From Clostridia bacterium (lineage in GTDB: Bacteria; Bacillota; Clostridia; Christensenellales; Aristaeellaceae), in assembly GCA_017551645.1 (NCBI GenBank), contig JAFZLE010000228.1, positions 1 through 5,697 of the forward strand: a DNA stretch of 5,697 bases, written 5' to 3'. Shown piece after piece: positions 5,550 through 5,697 of the stretch. Position 1 is the stretch's first letter. Each line of letters begins with the position of its first letter. Position numbers and translations under genes: made by a program. The notes beneath the pieces were generated by a model that was not told the origin of the DNA, did no database searches, and worked only from the letters and a program-made list of their open reading frames with translations.

Positions 5550-5697
5550 ACGCTGCCTCCGTCCGTGCGTACCAGCTCCGCCTCCAGGGGATAGTGGTCG
5601 GACAGGTAGATGCCGTTTAATTCCTGGTCCCACTTGACCACTTCGCCCGCCCTTTCGAAGACCCGGGTGAAAATGTAGTCTATCTGGGGAGACGTGC
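5546..5697 (-). CDS. Endonuclease/exonuclease/phosphatase (EEP, DNase I-like) family protein, C-terminal part
   Basis: The last 49 residues are visible; the gene runs off the right edge. Reading from 5695, it gives TSPQIDYIFTRVF, then GIYLSDHYPLEAELVRTDGGSV and TGA. IDYIF followed about 30 residues later by SDHYPL is the C-terminal signature of the metal-dependent EEP fold, where the Asp-His pair is part of the active site. Family members cut DNA or RNA, or remove phosphates from phosphoinositides or other substrates, and this fragment cannot tell which. The stop shares bases with the rimM start (TTGA), so the gene is probably translated in the same operon. Such a gene is not the usual neighbour of rimM, where rpsP and a KH-domain gene are common. 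Confidence 0.82.
   Translation of the reverse strand, partial: TSPQIDYIFTRVFERAGEVVKWDQELNGIYLSDHYPLEAELVRTDGGSV

Overview
This is a GC-rich window with dense coding, clean AGGAGG-type ribosome binding sites and strongly G/C-biased third codon positions. The sugar transporter of the LplB/YtcP/LipO type, the clostridial-looking TrmD and RimM, and the small DUF1858 redox-disulfide protein together suggest an anaerobic, high-GC Firmicute of the Clostridia, perhaps a gut member. That placement is an inference; there is no rRNA or other marker here to settle it.

Left part, + strand (1-2780): the 3' half of a carbohydrate ABC importer operon. It holds the last codons of a first permease, a complete second permease (61-978) and a complete extracellular solute-binding protein (1125-2708), closed by a strong rho-independent terminator. 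No ATPase is present, as is usual for this subfamily, which commonly borrows a shared MsmK-type ATPase. The 146-base gap between permease and binding protein is packed with inverted repeats and a short AGCT-anchored heptamer array, and ends in a very strong ribosome binding site. The binding protein has a signal peptide but no lipobox cysteine.

Middle (2789-3708): two short monocistronic units read divergently from one AT-rich gap. Leftward is a 70-residue DUF1858 protein (hybrid-cluster-protein-associated redox disulfide family). Rightward is pyroglutamyl-peptidase I with its full Glu/Cys/His catalytic set. A palindromic ATTATAAT offers a -10 element to both directions.

Right part, - strand (5697-3740): a tightly overlapped operon of an endonuclease/exonuclease/phosphatase-family protein (only its C-terminus is in the window), rimM and trmD. 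The first junction is a 4-base TTGA stop/start overlap; the second is an 11-base overlap. These couple 30S maturation (RimM) with tRNA m1G37 methylation (TrmD). TrmD is the most unusual gene: it carries an in-frame C-terminal extension of about 190 residues that I do not recognise. The operon ends in a terminator shared with the converging pcp gene, and rplS, the usual next gene, is absent. No tRNA, rRNA, CRISPR array, insertion sequence or phage gene was seen, and no gene-free stretch exceeds 300 bases.
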